DNA from: Synechococcales cyanobacterium CRU_2_2
GTDB lineage: Bacteria > Cyanobacteriota > Cyanobacteriia > PCC-9006 > JAAUQQ01
Direction of reading: 5' to 3'
DNA: 58,483 nucleotides
Assembly: GCA_012034805.1 (NCBI GenBank)
Contig: JAAUOP010000010.1
Span: 1-58,483, forward strand
The notes beneath the pieces were generated by a model, which saw only the letters and a program-made list of their open reading frames with translations, ran no database searches and was not told the DNA's origin. A program made the position numbers and the translations under genes. How positions within the stretch are numbered: position 1 is the first letter of the stretch; the number at the start of each line of letters is the position of its first letter. Positions 8,143-16,225 of the stretch are shown piece after piece.

Positions 8143-8943
8143 TCAAGGTGCGTTGGGGAGGAGGGGCAGCCGGCCAGATTTAAGGCTCGGCGACTGCCGC
8201 TTTTTGGTTCGGAAGGTGACGTTAGAGCCGTCTTGCATTTGCTCCAAGACTAGCAGTGGGGTGGGTTTTGCTTTTTGATCCCATTCCATGTGGGCAAGTC
8301 GCCCTTGGATGGTGGGCTGCCAGTAGTCATCTTCCGCATTTGGGCTGAGGAAGGCTTCGACACAATCGATCAATTGCTGAATGGTTTGGGAGCTAGCCTG
8401 GGTGGGTAACTTGACGAGGCGAATTTGTACCCGGAAGAGAACCCGTTTCTCGCAACCAGGGCCGCCTTCTGTGGGGGTGTAGACGACATCGAAGGTCTCG
8501 TCGATTTGTCGACCTGCGCTGGCAATGCCGACAACGCCGGTGTCTACTTGCTTGGGTCGGAGGGCGATCGCAATGGTTTCCTTAATGCGAATTTTGATGT
8601 TGTTGAGAATCGCGAAGTTAAACGTGTCCTCGGCCATCCGCATCCGCAAATAGTCCAGGTTGAAGTCGCGGGAGTGGAGCAAGTCGGGATTTTGCTCCAT
8701 TTGAGTAATGGTTTTGAGCGCGAGCTTGAGCTTTTTTTTCAGCTCTTTGCTCTTGAAGTTCTCAAATTTGAGCTGCTTGCCCATGTTTTGGATGCGAATC
8801 CGCAGCAGCACATTGGTGCCAATCAGGGCCACGAGCAGAATGCCAGATGCGTACATCCAGGTGCCCCCGACCGCCGGAAACGTCGGTGGCGCGGCGATCG
8901 CCCCGGAAGTGGGTTGACTCTGAATGACCTGAGAACCTGACAT
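8143..8943 (-). CDS. Membrane-anchored hypothetical protein with coiled coil
   Basis: 266 residues from ATG 8943 (MSGSQVIQ). One membrane helix near residues 25-50 (WMYASGILLVALIGTNVLLR) is followed directly by a lysine-rich coiled coil (NFKSKELKKKLKLALKTITQ) and then a cytoplasmic-looking alpha/beta domain with FNLDYLRMRMAEDTFNFAIL. The frame extends upstream to 9144, but the extra 67 residues look non-coding. I recognise the architecture as a conserved cyanobacterial protein of unknown function, not a named family. It converges with the preceding gene. Confidence 0.7.
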   Translation of the reverse strand: MSGSQVIQSQPTSGAIAAPPTFPAVGGTWMYASGILLVALIGTNVLLRIRIQNMGKQLKFENFKSKELKKKLKLALKTITQMEQNPDLLHSRDFNLDYLRMRMAEDTFNFAILNNIKIRIKETIAIALRPKQVDTGVVGIASAGRQIDETFDVVYTPTEGGPGCEKRVLFRVQIRLVKLPTQASSQTIQQLIDCVEAFLSPNAEDDYWQPTIQGRLAHMEWDQKAKPTPLLVLEQMQDGSNVTFRTKKRQSPSLKSGRLPLLPNAP

Positions 8944-9186
8944 AAATTGATGACTCCCGAATTCTCGTCGTCGTCCGATGTGCGCAGCAGAAGCGAATCT
9001 CGTTTTATTTGTAATCGGAATATCCGATCCACAGAATCGGGAGACCCACGGAAAGTTTTGGCTCAATCTAACCGTTGCACAAAGAAACAGCAAAAACCCG
9101 GAGAGTCTTGGGATGGGAATGACGGATGGGAATGACGGATTCAATCACGCGACATTTTTCCAAATTCTTCTCTTCTTCTCGCCCGA

Positions 9187-9812
9187 TCAGAGGGAAGTAA
9201 ACCAAAGGGTTTTTGATTCCGTGCAGATGCCGTCGAGCGGTTGATCCCAAGGGGCCGTGGGCAGGTGGGACAGCAAAGCGAAATCGAACACAATACCGAG
9301 GGTGCAGGGGCTAGGCTGGGCTAGGATCCGATCGTAATAGCCTCCCCCATAGCCCAAGCGGTGGCCTCGGCGATCGCACCCCACCGCCGGAACTAAAATT
9401 AAGTCTGCATTTGTAAACGGGAGAGCCAGGGCATCTGGCGAGGGTTCCAAAATGCCGTAGGCCCCAGCCACAAGGGCTCGCCCGTCCGCCAGCGATGCCA
9501 ACGCAATGCTCGATGATCCAAACCTGGGTTCTCCGAGGCTTGGCTCAGGCACCTGGGGAAACCCCAGCATTTCTCCGGGTTTGCGCGCCAGAGGGGGCTC
9601 AGGTCAGGTTCTTGGCGGGTGCTCATGTAGGCCAGGATGGTCTGGGCTGCTTGGAACTGAGGTAGGGTTTGGAGCCGCTGACACAGGTGTTGGCTGCGAT
9701 CGCGCCAAATCTGAGCTGATAGGGCGCGGCGCTGGTGCAGCAACCGACGCCGGAGGTTGCGCTTAGTCTCTTCTGTGCTGCGATCGAGGGGTTCGTTGAT
9801 TGTCATGACCAT
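9187..9812 (-). pseudogene. 5-formyltetrahydrofolate cyclo-ligase, one frameshift
   Basis: Salvages 5-formyl-THF to 5,10-methenyl-THF using ATP. The N-terminal half (KRNLRRRLLHQRRALSAQIW, then ILAYMSTRQEPDL) runs from 9812 to about 9570. The second half, in the next frame, starts at MLGFPQVPEP and contains the family motif GHRLGYGGGYYDRIL. The break is at the AAA run 9570-9572 (minus strand GAG AAA TGC); one extra A gives NPEKMLGFPQ, the expected join. The rest is intact and about the family length (~208 residues), so an error in the sequence is the simplest reading. The start could be ATG 9812 or the ATG two codons later. Confidence 0.85.
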
Positions 9813-9973
9813 CTCTGTCTAGGCCATCCCTTTCCAAGCCATTCCTGTTCCAAGCCATTCCTGTCCAAGCTCCTACAGACAAGGCGGGTGCATATGCTAG
9901 AAGATAGCAGTAGCCCCCGGACAGACTCAACCCTTGAACAACCCTTGTGATGTGCTCGAACATCGGTACCTGA

Positions 9974-10588
9974 ATGCTTGAAATCTTGGCAGCCCTGTCC
10001 GCCTCCGCTGCGGGTGGGATGCGCATTGCGCTACCGTTGCTCGTGATTGGCTTGACCCGTCAAGCCAGTCTTTGGAGCGAGGTGCCTATTTTGTGGCGCA
10101 TTCATCCCCAGGTGGTGCTGGGAGTTTTGGTGAGCTGGACACTATGCGAATTGATACTGGCCAAAAGTCTGATGGGCCAGCGAGTCCAGCAAATCGTTCA
10201 GCTACTGTTTAGTCCATTGGCCGGAGCCATCTTGGGGGTAGCAGTTGCCTGGCGTTTTGGCATGGACTCTTGGCTCGCTGGACTCATTGGCGCGGTGGGC
10301 GGGGCGCTTGCGTTGGTCATTCAACTGGTGCAAACCGGTTGGTTCTTCCGTCTGCGCGGGCTCCCTATCTGGGTTTCCCTGGCCCAGGACGTCTTGAGTG
10401 TTGCGCTGGTGCTGCTGGCCTTTGACGCGCCCCAGCAGGGGGGGATTATCGCCCTGCTGCTGCTGTGGCTGGCACTGCGCAGTTCAACGGTGTGGCGGCA
10501 GTGGTACCTGCAACAGGCTGAGCCAGGAGCCTTGAGCCGGAAGGGATCTGGCCCAGATCCTCGCCAGGGAAAGTCTGCACCGGATTAG
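9974..10588 (+). CDS. DUF4126 family membrane protein
   Basis: A 204-residue integral membrane protein whose N-terminus (MLEILAALSASAAGGMRIAL) is characteristic of DUF4126. About five hydrophobic segments can be seen, the strongest being LLFSPLAGAILGVAVAWRFG and IIALLLLWLALRSSTVWRQW; the C-terminal 25 residues are polar. The function of the family is not known to me. It is divergent from the cyclo-ligase gene. A start at ATG 9974 fits the family N-terminus. Confidence 0.8.
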   Translation: MLEILAALSASAAGGMRIALPLLVIGLTRQASLWSEVPILWRIHPQVVLGVLVSWTLCELILAKSLMGQRVQQIVQLLFSPLAGAILGVAVAWRFGMDSWLAGLIGAVGGALALVIQLVQTGWFFRLRGLPIWVSLAQDVLSVALVLLAFDAPQQGGIIALLLLWLALRSSTVWRQWYLQQAEPGALSRKGSGPDPRQGKSAPD

Positions 10589-10620
10589 AATCTCCGGTAA
10601 GCCCTTCTGTGCTTATGGAA

Positions 10621-10693
10621 TGGAGAATAGGGGATTCGAACCCCTGACCTCTGCGGTGCGATCGCAGCACTCTACCAACTGAGCTAATTCCCC
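10621..10693 (-). tRNA. tRNA-Ala (CGC)
   Basis: A 73-base cloverleaf. The acceptor stem is GGGGAAT/ATTCTCC, the D arm GCTCAGTTGGTAGAGT, and the anticodon stem CTGCG/CGCAG with loop ATCGCAC (anticodon CGC, reads GCG). The T arm is AGGGGTTCGAATCCCCT and the discriminator base is A. The 3' CCA is not encoded. The anticodon arm happens to contain a HIP1 octamer (GCGATCGC). Confidence 0.95.
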
Positions 10694-10816
10694 TTGTCTC
10701 GTCCGAGACCGAGTCATTTCATCCCCAGACGAACAGATCCTAGCATCTTCACCCTGTCTTTTACGCCGTTTCCCTTGCTACAATCGCAGAAGAAGACGCC
10801 CTAGCGAGGCCCCCCC

Positions 10817-11044
10817 ATGGCCAACTCCACCGTTTCAAGTTCCAGAATTTCCAAAGAAACGCTCGATCGCATGACGCCTGAAGATGTTCAGGCATTGGCT
10901 GAGCGTCTGGAGACAGACAGCTACGCAAGTCCCTTTGAAGGTCTGCAAGACTGGCATTTGCTGCGGGCGATCGCCATGCAGCGCTCCGAACTGGCCCAAC
11001 CCTACGTCCATCTGCTCGATAACGAAGAATTCGACGAAGCCTAG
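10817..11044 (+). CDS. DUF2555 domain-containing protein
   Basis: A 75-residue soluble protein. The core ([20 protein letters not shown], then [30 protein letters not shown]) matches DUF2555, a small family restricted to cyanobacteria and some plastid-bearing organisms, with no function known to me. It ends 8 bases before coaBC, so the two are probably cotranscribed. Confidence 0.85.
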   Translation: MANSTVSSSRISKETLDRMTPEDVQALAERLETDSYASPFEGLQDWHLLRAIAMQRSELAQPYVHLLDNEEFDEA

Positions 11045-11052
11045 GGGGGGAT

Positions 11053-12288
11053 GTGGAGACAACGCCAGAACGGTTGCCCTCAGTCTGGCAAGGCCGAAGG
11101 TTTTTGTTGGCGGTTGGCGGTGGCATTGCCGCCTACAAGTTGTGCGAGATTGCTTCGACCCTGGGGAAAGCTGGGGCCGATGTTCAGGCGGTTTTGACCG
11201 AAAGCGCCCAACGGTTTGTGACCCCCCTGAGCTTTAGCACCCTCTGTCGCCGCACGGCCCTCACCGATGCCGACTTTTGGGTGGCCCAAGGGCGGCCATT
11301 GCACATCGAACTGGGAGAGTGGGCCGAGTTGATTGTGCTGGCTCCACTCACGGCGAACACCTTAGCCAAGCTGGCCTACGGACTGGCCGACAATTTGTTG
11401 ACCAATACGGTTTTGGCCTCCACTTGTCCCGTGTTGCTGGCTCCTGCGATGAATACGGATATGTGGCAACAGGTCAGTGTCCAGCGCAACTGGGCACTAG
11501 TGCTTGAAGATCCGCGCTTCCATGGGATCGGGCCGGGGGCCGGGTTACTAGCTTGCGATCGCCTCGGCCCAGGCCGCATGGCGGAACCTGACTTGATCCT
11601 TGCTCACCTACAATCTTTGCTTCACAGCGGTGGCCAGCGAGATTTGGTGGGGAAACGCATTTTGATCAGCGCAGGCGGTACCCGCGAATTTCTAGATTCC
11701 GTGCGCTTTATTGGCAATCCTTCCACGGGACGCATGGGATTAGCCTTAGCCCAAGCGGCCCAGCATCGGGGTGCCCAGGTCACGCTGGTGCATGGCCCAA
11801 TGACCGCACCCCTGCCCATGAATCAGGGCACTCGAGCGATCGCCGTCACCACCGCCGACGAAATGCAGACCGTGTTGAAAGCCCAGCTCGCCCAACAAGA
11901 CTGGGTGATCATGGCGGCGGCGGTGGCGGATGTACGACCGGCGGTATGTAGCGATCGCAAGCTCCCTAAGGCCGAGTTGCCCCAACTGCTTCCCCTAGCG
12001 CCGGTGCCTGACCTGATTGCAGACTTGGTTCAGCACAAGGCCCCTCACCAAAAAATCGTTGGCTTCGCCGCCCAAACCGGCGACATCGTCACCTCCGCCC
12101 TCGCCAAGCTCCAACGCAAGGGGCTAGATGCAATCGTCGCCAATCCCGTGGATCTGCCCGATCGAGGCTTTGGCAGCGCGTTGAATCAGGGCATGGTTTT
12201 CGATCGTCAGGGCGGGCAATGGGCGATCGACCCCTGCACCAAACTCGAAATGGCCCATAGAATCTACGACATTGTGGCCCGGCTTTAG
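11053..12288 (+). CDS. coaBC: Phosphopantothenoylcysteine decarboxylase / phosphopantothenate-cysteine ligase
   Basis: A bifunctional coenzyme A biosynthesis enzyme of 411 residues. The N-terminal CoaC flavoprotein domain ([31 protein letters not shown], with the family PxMNxxMW motif) decarboxylates phosphopantothenoylcysteine. The C-terminal CoaB domain ([58 protein letters not shown]) joins cysteine to phosphopantothenate. The start is GTG 11053; an out-of-frame ATG lies two bases upstream. It follows the DUF2555 gene closely. Confidence 0.95.
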   Translation: METTPERLPSVWQGRRFLLAVGGGIAAYKLCEIASTLGKAGADVQAVLTESAQRFVTPLSFSTLCRRTALTDADFWVAQGRPLHIELGEWAELIVLAPLTANTLAKLAYGLADNLLTNTVLASTCPVLLAPAMNTDMWQQVSVQRNWALVLEDPRFHGIGPGAGLLACDRLGPGRMAEPDLILAHLQSLLHSGGQRDLVGKRILISAGGTREFLDSVRFIGNPSTGRMGLALAQAAQHRGAQVTLVHGPMTAPLPMNQGTRAIAVTTADEMQTVLKAQLAQQDWVIMAAAVADVRPAVCSDRKLPKAELPQLLPLAPVPDLIADLVQHKAPHQKIVGFAAQTGDIVTSALAKLQRKGLDAIVANPVDLPDRGFGSALNQGMVFDRQGGQWAIDPCTKLEMAHRIYDIVARL

Positions 12289-12373
12289 CCTCAGAGCCAT
12301 TCAGTGTTCCCGAAAGGCCTTTGGGCATACTGAACTCGTATTCAACCCTCGTATTCAACTGAACTCTTACCCA

Positions 12374-12937
12374 ATGAAGCGACCCACCCAGCAAATTAAG
12401 CAGCAACTCAAGCAGCGATCGATGCAACTGACCCTTGGCATTTACGCAGGGGCTAGCGTTTTGTTGGGCAGTGCTCCGGCCCAGGCCGCCGAAAGCATTA
12501 CACTGATGGTCGGCCCTTTGAATCGCTCGATTTACCTCCGCGACCTGGAAACCCTCGCCACCGACAAAACTGCTTCTGGTGACCTGGCCACGGCGCTCAA
12601 AATTTCCAAACAATCGCCCGAGGCTGCTAGCAAACTGCTGACCCAGGAAATTCCCTTCGATTTAGTTCAGGCCGATCGTCTATTGACTAGCCCCCTCGGC
12701 GACACCCTCCTAGCCCAAATTGGCAAAGTCATGGCCCCTCGTTTTTCCAATCAAGCGGGAGACAAAGCCATGCGGGCCGCCATCTTGTTGTCCCTGGCCG
12801 ACGACGGCAAGATGTCCGTGTTAGAAGTCCTACGCCGCTACCCAACCAATGCGCGTCTTAACGTTGGTGAGCTGAGGGGTCTATCCAGTCAACTCAAGGA
12901 TCTGCCCAATCTACTCAAGGGTGGTTTTGGTGGCTAG
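12374..12937 (+). CDS. DUF1400-domain exported protein
   Basis: 187 residues from ATG 12374 (MKRPTQQIK). A signal peptide with hydrophobic core LTLGIYAGASVLLGSAPAQA has a likely cleavage after AQA. It is followed by a DUF1400 domain (ESITLMVGPLNRSIYLRDLE), which in larger cyanobacterial proteins precedes an alpha/beta hydrolase. Here the hydrolase part is absent, so this is a stand-alone domain. The frame is open to 12272, overlapping the end of coaBC, but that part looks non-coding. The stop codon overlaps the stop of the convergent gene. Confidence 0.75.
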   Translation: MKRPTQQIKQQLKQRSMQLTLGIYAGASVLLGSAPAQAAESITLMVGPLNRSIYLRDLETLATDKTASGDLATALKISKQSPEAASKLLTQEIPFDLVQADRLLTSPLGDTLLAQIGKVMAPRFSNQAGDKAMRAAILLSLADDGKMSVLEVLRRYPTNARLNVGELRGLSSQLKDLPNLLKGGFGG

Positions 12938-13302
12938 GTCTCCAACGGATCCTCATCGTGATCTTCCAGTTCTTCGATCCAGTGCATGATCTGCTTAAGA
13001 CGCAGTCTAGGAATGTAAGGCCAGCCGCCCTCATTTTCCATGTCCCGCAGCAGGGCATACAGCGCTTGGCGATTGCTCGGCAAGGCTTGACGAAAGAGTC
13101 CATCCTCGATTTCACGGTGGAGTTTTTCAAGCAGTCGCAAAGACGCGAGTAGTGCCTGAACATCGCCCTCTTGCATTTTGGCCAGATCACGAATGGCTTG
13201 GGCGATCGCCTCGGACTGCCCAGAAAACTCGGACTGCCCAGAAAACTCAGACTGCCCAGAAAACTCAGACTGCCCAGAAAACGCAATATCCTCAGAACTC
13301 AT
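12934..13302 (-). CDS. Hypothetical protein with four FSGQSE repeats
   Basis: A 122-residue soluble protein. After SSEDIA come four copies of the hexapeptide FSGQSE (18-base DNA repeats at 13212-13283), then an alpha-helical acidic domain (AIAQAIRDLAKMQEGDVQAL, then WPYIPRLRLKQIMHWIEELE). The helical part looks like a conserved small cyanobacterial domain but I cannot name it. The last four bases overlap the stop of the DUF1400 gene from the other strand. Confidence 0.65.
   Translation of the reverse strand: MSSEDIAFSGQSEFSGQSEFSGQSEFSGQSEAIAQAIRDLAKMQEGDVQALLASLRLLEKLHREIEDGLFRQALPSNRQALYALLRDMENEGGWPYIPRLRLKQIMHWIEELEDHDEDPLET
13212..13283. repeat. Four 18-base tandem repeats
   Basis: Units at 13212, 13230, 13248 and 13266 have consensus CGGACTGCCCAGAAAACT. 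The first two are identical and the last two differ by one or two bases. They lie in frame in the 12934-13302 gene, so copy changes add or remove six residues without a frameshift. Confidence 0.9.
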
Positions 13303-13564
13303 TGATGACCTAGCAACCGAATTGGGTAAAGCCTCCCCATCCTAACTCCAGGGGTCACCTTGCCCCAATGAATGAATCCACTGCGAAGATCTTGGTAGAA
13401 TTCTGTAGGGGCGTATCCAAATGCCCAGGAATCATAGACAATTGGTGGACTTTACATAACCATTTTCGGGCGCGGCTTGAGGTTCTTCCTCGTGGGGGTA
13501 TTCTTCGTGAGCTGCTCCCAAGCCACCGCCACGGGTTTGAAACCGAAACATTTTGAGGAATGAT

Positions 13565-14389
13565 ATGAGGTACCGCGCTTTTCTGGGGGCTCTTTGTGCC
13601 TTCTGCCTAGCTGCTGTGACGGTTTTTAGCGGCAGCGCTCTGGCTGTCCCTAAAGGGCTGAGCTATGACGACATTGTCAACACGGGACTGGCCAACAAAT
13701 GTCCCGAAGTATCGCAATCGGTTCGCGGGTCTATTCCCCTAGAGTCTGGTAAGTCTTACCAGCTGGCGTCGCTTTGCATCGAGCCCACGGAGTATTTTGT
13801 CAAACAGGCACCAACCAGCAAACGAGCCGAAGCCAAATTTGTGGAAGGGAAGGCGCTGACGCGTTACACCTCCAGCTTAGACGAGGTTTTTGGCGACCTG
13901 CAGCGCAATAGCGATGGTACGCTCACATTTGTGGAGCAAGGTGGCATTGATTTTCAAGCGATTACAGTGCTCCTGCCTGCCGGTGAAGAATACCCGTTTA
14001 TGTTTACGGTCAAGGGTCTGAAAGCCAAGACCAGTGAACCGGCCACCAGCATCAACACCTCCACCACCTTCGAGGGCAACTACCGAGTGCCGTCCTATCG
14101 TACTTCCAACTTTTTGGATCCGAAGGCTCGGGGCTTGACGACTGGCTATGACAGCGCTGTGGCCATTCCTTCCATGGCAGATGACGAGTCAATTCGTAAG
14201 GAAAACGTCAAGAAGTTCATTTCGGGTGATGGCACCATGGCGCTGCTGATCGATCGCGTTGATAACTCGACGGGTGAAGTGGGCGGTATCTTTGAAGCGG
14301 TGCAGCCGTCGGACACGGACATGGGCGGCAAGGCCGCTGTGGATGTGAAAATTCGTGGCGTTTTCTACGGCATTGTGGAAGAAGCCTAG
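13565..14389 (+). CDS. psbO: Photosystem II manganese-stabilising protein PsbO
   Basis: A 274-residue lumenal extrinsic subunit that stabilises the Mn4CaO5 cluster. The signal peptide has hydrophobic core AFLGALCAFCLAAVTVFSGS with cleavage near SALA, for thylakoid lumen export. The mature part has LSYDDIVNTGLANKCPEVSQ with the first conserved Cys, a second Cys in ASLCIEPTEYFVK, and the FEGNYRVPSYRTSNFLDPK and GRGLTTGYDSAVA-type segments (here ARGLTTGYDSAVAIP). ATG 13565 follows GAGG; a TTG four codons upstream is less likely. A terminator lies 150 bases downstream. Confidence 0.97.
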   Translation: MRYRAFLGALCAFCLAAVTVFSGSALAVPKGLSYDDIVNTGLANKCPEVSQSVRGSIPLESGKSYQLASLCIEPTEYFVKQAPTSKRAEAKFVEGKALTRYTSSLDEVFGDLQRNSDGTLTFVEQGGIDFQAITVLLPAGEEYPFMFTVKGLKAKTSEPATSINTSTTFEGNYRVPSYRTSNFLDPKARGLTTGYDSAVAIPSMADDESIRKENVKKFISGDGTMALLIDRVDNSTGEVGGIFEAVQPSDTDMGGKAAVDVKIRGVFYGIVEEA

Positions 14390-14395
14390 GGTTGT

Positions 14396-14418
14396 AGGGG
14401 CGCGGAATGCGCGCCCCT
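14396..14418. repeat. Perfect inverted repeat after psbO
   Basis: AGGGGCGCG, GAATG, CGCGCCCCT: nine-base perfect arms directly after the psbO stop, without a T run. It looks like the common dispersed 'GTAGGGGCGC' palindrome of cyanobacteria and could protect the mRNA 3' end. Confidence 0.8.
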
Positions 14419-14534
14419 ATCGGATCTGGGATGCGCCTCCAGGCACCTGAGGGTCGGAGGTTCCGACCTCTACGGGCGTTGGAACATCGCCTGACTGACC
14501 ATTCGTTTGATTGACCGTTCGTTTAGTTAATCCC

Positions 14535-14557
14535 AGGAGCCTAAAGGCTCCTTTTTT
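14535..14557 (+). terminator. Rho-independent terminator downstream of psbO
   Basis: Stem AGGAGCC / GGCTCCT with loop TAAA, followed by a T run. The spacer between this and sat (14560-14800) has a 73-codon minus-strand frame that I cannot support as a gene. Confidence 0.85.
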
Positions 14558-14808
14558 GTGTTGATTTTATGTCGCGCTGCGGTTGGGAGCCTTCGCTGGT
14601 TGGATCTGCTTGGCCAATGCTTTGCCGTCGCAGCAAGTTGTATGAAGCCTCAAACCCAGTTGGCGAAACAGCCGTCCTCGGCACCCCCATCGGGATAGGA
14701 TGAAACACGGATTTTGGTGCCGATGTTGATGTCTTGATTGAGACCCACTCAACACAGGACATAACGCATTACGCAACACATTACGCAACGCATTGGAGGT
14801 AAGTAATT

Positions 14809-15978
14809 TTGACCCAGCACGCACAAGCGATCGCCCCCCACGGCGGCAAGCTGATTAACCGGTTGGCCACAGCCACGGAACGCCAGGAATTCTTGGAACA
14901 GGCAGAAAACCTAGCTCGGGTTCAGCTCGATGAGCGAGCGCTATCCGATCTGGTAATGATTGCAATCGGCGGGTTTAGCCCCCTGACCGGCTTTATGGAG
15001 CAAGCGGACTACGAAACCGTGGTCACAGATATGCGCCTGGCCAACGGTACACCTTGGTCGATTCCGGTGACGCTGTCGGTGACTGAAACGATCGCCGACC
15101 CTCTCAAGGAAGGCAGCTGGGTGCGCCTGGATGATCAAACGGGCCGTTTTGTCGGCGTGCTGGAACTGACCCAGAAGTATCGCTACAACAAAAACCATGA
15201 GGCCGTTAATGTCTATCGAACCGATGATGAGAAGCATCCGGGGGTGGCAGTGGTTCATGGGCAGGGGCCGATTAACTTGGCGGGGCCGGTGTGGCTGATG
15301 CAGCGGGATGAGCATCCGCTGTTTCCGAGCTATCAGGTTGATCCGGTAGTGTCGCGATCGCAGTTTCAAGAGCGGGGTTGGCAAACCGTCGTCGGCTTCC
15401 AGACTCGCAACCCCATCCATCGCGCCCATGAGTACATCATCAAATGTGCCCTCGAAACCGTAGATGGCCTCTTTCTCCATCCCCTCGTCGGAGCCACCAA
15501 GAGTGACGACATCCCGGCAGATGTGCGGATGCGCTGTTACGAAATCATGGTGGAGAACTATTTCCCCCAAGAGCGCGTGATCTTGGCGATCAATCCATCG
15601 GCGATGCGTTACGCCGGCCCTCGGGAGGCGATTTTCCACGCCCTGATTCGCAAAAACTATGGCTGCACCCACTTCATTGTGGGCCGCGACCATGCTGGGG
15701 TTGGCGATTACTACGGCACCTACGATGCCCAAGAAATCTTCAGTGAGTTTGAACCGGCTGAGCTGGGCATCACGCCGATGAAGTTTGAGCATGCCTTCTA
15801 TTGCAAGCGCACCGAGGGCATGGCCACGAGCAAGACCAGTCCCAGCACCCCGGAAGAGCGCATTCATCTCTCGGGCACGAAGGTGCGGGAGTTATTGCGC
15901 AATGGCGAATTGCCACCGCCCGAGTTTTCTCGCCCGTTGGTCGCGACCGAACTGGCGCGGGTGATGAAGGGCTCCTAG
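14809..15978 (+). CDS. sat: Sulfate adenylyltransferase (ATP sulfurylase)
   Basis: First step of sulfate assimilation: sulfate plus ATP gives APS and pyrophosphate. The 389-residue homomeric-type enzyme has the catalytic motifs [13 protein letters not shown] near residue 198 and [16 protein letters not shown] near residue 291. No APS-kinase domain is fused. The start is TTG 14809, nine bases after a strong GGAGGT ribosome site; no in-frame ATG fits. The stretch just upstream has short ACGCA-CATT repeats. Confidence 0.95.
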   Translation: MTQHAQAIAPHGGKLINRLATATERQEFLEQAENLARVQLDERALSDLVMIAIGGFSPLTGFMEQADYETVVTDMRLANGTPWSIPVTLSVTETIADPLKEGSWVRLDDQTGRFVGVLELTQKYRYNKNHEAVNVYRTDDEKHPGVAVVHGQGPINLAGPVWLMQRDEHPLFPSYQVDPVVSRSQFQERGWQTVVGFQTRNPIHRAHEYIIKCALETVDGLFLHPLVGATKSDDIPADVRMRCYEIMVENYFPQERVILAINPSAMRYAGPREAIFHALIRKNYGCTHFIVGRDHAGVGDYYGTYDAQEIFSEFEPAELGITPMKFEHAFYCKRTEGMATSKTSPSTPEERIHLSGTKVRELLRNGELPPPEFSRPLVATELARVMKGS

Positions 15979-15988
15979 CGATCGGTCG

Positions 15989-16078
15989 ATGTCAATACAA
16001 ACACTCGATGTCAATACAAAACAAATTGCGAAACTGTCTCCTCGGATTCCCCACGAAGGTCAGTATGGTTTTGTATGA
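15989..16078 (+). other. Possible 29-residue ORF after sat
   Basis: ATG 15989 opens a 29-codon frame (MSIQTLDVNTKQIAKLSPRI, then PHEGQYGFV) beginning 10 bases after the sat stop. The 15-base sequence CGATGTCAATACAAA occurs at its start and again 20 bases later. There is no clear ribosome site and I know no family match, so it may be chance. Confidence 0.2.
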
Positions 16079-16225
16079 TGGACTAGCGGTGCGTTAAACC
16101 TCCATTCATGGCCGATTCTAAGGATATTGAGAGTCTGAAGGATATCGAAAATCTGAGGGTGCTCACACCAGGCGGATGGCGAGGCGTTGAGGCCCCGACG
16201 ACTGACTATTGCCTGGGAAATCGCA

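Noticed and set aside
11051..11055. ATG at 11051 as the coaBC start
   Set aside because: It is out of frame with coaBC; the GTG at 11053 opens the correct frame.
14541..14762. A 73-codon minus-strand frame between psbO and sat
   Set aside because: It overlaps the psbO terminator and has no recognisable protein features or ribosome site.
14941..15867. A 308-codon minus-strand frame opposite sat
   Set aside because: It lies wholly inside ATP sulfurylase, which carries intact motifs; the antisense frame has none.
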